This document shows positions 63,151 to 64,000 of a stretch of 64,000 bases of DNA, one piece after another (position 1 is the stretch's first letter; every line of letters begins with the position of its first letter). The notes beneath the pieces were generated by a model. That model was not told where the DNA came from. It saw only the letters and a program-made list of their open reading frames with translations, and made no database searches. Made by a program: the position numbers and the translations under genes. Location: assembly GCA_023441965.1 (NCBI GenBank), contig JAEZNB010000021.1, positions 7,617 through 71,616 on the forward strand. The letters are read 5' to 3'. Source of the stretch: Bacillota bacterium. Lineage in GTDB: Bacteria; Bacillota; Clostridia; Lachnospirales; Lachnospiraceae.

Positions 63151-63210
63151 TAAGATACGTATATGCAGATTAGTCCGTGAGTTATCATCTGCATTTATAT
63201 GCGTATCTTA
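63151..63210. repeat. Long inverted repeat in the divergent nrdG-like / tadA gap
   Basis: TAAGATACGTATATGCAGAT (63151-63170) is matched by ATCTGCAT...GCGTATCTTA (63187-63210), with a four-base bulge on the right. It starts 25 bases from the radical SAM start codon. It may be a two-armed operator or an mRNA hairpin. Confidence 0.65.
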
Positions 63211-63267
63211 CTAAGGCTAATCATAGCAGATTTATGAAAGCTAGTCCAGATGAAAAGGAATATGGTC

Positions 63268-63777
63268 ATGAATACAGAGGAACGATATATGAAGCTCGCC
63301 CTGAAGCAGGCAGAGAGGGCATACCGCCTGGGGGAGGTCCCGATCGGCTGCGTTATTGTTTATCAGGATAAAATTATCGGAAGAGGATATAATAGACGCA
63401 ATACGAAGAAAACAACCCTTGCTCATGCGGAAATCACAGCCATTGAGAGAGCCAGTAAGGCAATGGGGGATTGGAGGCTGGAGGATTGCACCATGTATAT
63501 TACCCTTGAGCCCTGTCAGATGTGCTCGGGCGCTATCGTGCAAGCCAGAATCAAGAGGGTTGTCGTAGGAACCATGAATCCCAAGGCAGGCTGTGCCGGC
63601 TCTGTCTTAAATCTTCTTCAGATGCCGGAGTTCAATCATCAGGTCGAATTGACCACAGGAATTCTGGAGGATGCGTGTCAGGAAATACTGCAGCGATTCT
63701 TTAAAGAACTGAGAATCCGTAATAAGCTGGAGCGTCAAACAGAAGCCCTTGACTTGGATATGGAGGAAAAAGCTTAA
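63268..63777 (+). CDS. tadA: tRNA-specific adenosine deaminase TadA
   Basis: TadA converts A34 to inosine in tRNA-Arg(ACG). I use ATG 63268, with AAAGGA eight bases ahead, rather than 63250. The 169 residues have the zinc and catalytic motifs HAE (53-55) and PCQMC (82-86). SRP RNA follows, and dnaX would be expected just after the window, as in Bacillus. Confidence 0.95.
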   Translation: MNTEERYMKLALKQAERAYRLGEVPIGCVIVYQDKIIGRGYNRRNTKKTTLAHAEITAIERASKAMGDWRLEDCTMYITLEPCQMCSGAIVQARIKRVVVGTMNPKAGCAGSVLNLLQMPEFNHQVELTTGILEDACQEILQRFFKELRIRNKLERQTEALDLDMEEKA

Positions 63778-63780
63778 GGG

Positions 63781-63809
63781 TTGACAGACCGGCAGGAATC
63801 ACGTATACT
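63781..63809 (+). promoter_or_regulatory. Strong promoter upstream of the SRP RNA
   Basis: TTGACA (63781-63786), 17 bases, TATACT (63804-63809), only three bases after the tadA stop codon. A weaker alternative, TTGCCA/CATAAA, lies at 63885-63913. Confidence 0.7.
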
Positions 63810-63914
63810 AGGCATACAGCTTTCTCATATGGACTCATCAGACGGGTTTTCGGAGGAGCTATTATACGGCAAAGAGCAGCAGCTTTGCCACTGATAATCA
63901 ACCTTGTCATAAAA

Positions 63915-64000
63915 TTTCCGTGCAGCCGGGGAGATAGCGGTGCCCTGTACCTGCAATCCGCTACAGCAGGGGTGATGTTCTGCCCCGGATGATTTACTGT
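63915..64000 (+). ncRNA. ffs: Signal recognition particle RNA, 5' Alu part (runs off the window)
   Basis: The sequence TAGCGGTGCCCTGTACCTGC (from 63935) followed by AATCCGCTACAGCAGGGGTG is the Alu-domain signature of the large firmicute SRP RNA (scRNA), close to the Bacillus one. The 5' end is approximate and the 3' part is missing. Location after tadA is the Bacillus order. Confidence 0.9.

Overview
The window is the replication-origin region of a spore-forming, low-to-moderate GC Firmicute, most likely a member of the Lachnospiraceae (class Clostridia). Support comes from the gene order around dnaA, the sporulation genes spmA/spmB, AbrB, and the families DUF3881, DUF6128 and DUF4446, which I recall as typical of Lachnospiraceae and related clostridia. 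No rRNA, phage, transposase, insertion sequence or CRISPR array was seen.

Layout. From 1 to 5194 the genes gyrB (5' part only), recF, yaaA, dnaN and dnaA lie on the minus strand. The origin is centred on the dnaA-rpmH gap (5195-5727), with more DnaA boxes between dnaA and dnaN. From 5728 rightwards most genes are on the plus strand: rpmH, rnpA, yidD, yidC, jag, mnmE, mnmG, rsmG, an acetyltransferase, a DegS/DegU-like two-component pair, and parA-parB with three perfect parS sites. One parS is also the hairpin of an intrinsic terminator and one lies inside parB. From 18.6 to 34 kb there is a mixed metabolic segment: Rex-type adhE, an HD-GYP protein, DUF3881, tRNA-Arg(CCT), a coiled-coil membrane protein with acidic repeats, a D,D-carboxypeptidase, araBD, a flavin reductase, trmB, thioredoxin, tRNA-Lys(CTT), murI, and a THF riboswitch controlling folT. 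From 34.3 to 41.6 kb there is a three-gene ABC importer of the TrpXYZ class and two tandem cytosolic proteins that join a sugar-binding-type sensor to a GGDEF domain.

From 41.6 to 56.7 kb the order resembles the Bacillus subtilis yaaO-to-ksgA block: a PLP decarboxylase, a guanylate-kinase-like protein where tmk would be, yaaR, holB, ricT, trmN6, rsmI, a TPR/MORN protein, abrB, then spmA-spmB, an HTH regulator, a fused Memo-AMMECR1 protein with its radical SAM partner, tatD and rsmA. From 56.7 kb to the end are a long structured leader and carB, a DUF6128 protein, a second acetyltransferase, an NrdG-like activase, tadA, and the 5' part of the SRP RNA.

How it fits together. Most genes serve chromosome replication and segregation, tRNA/rRNA modification, membrane insertion and sporulation. 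The parts that deserve a second look are regulatory DNA and RNA: the parS-terminator, the paired Rex operators at adhE, the carB leader (an intrinsic terminator followed by a Shine-Dalgarno-sequestering fold), nested hairpins that share a core, and the tandem sensor-diguanylate cyclases.
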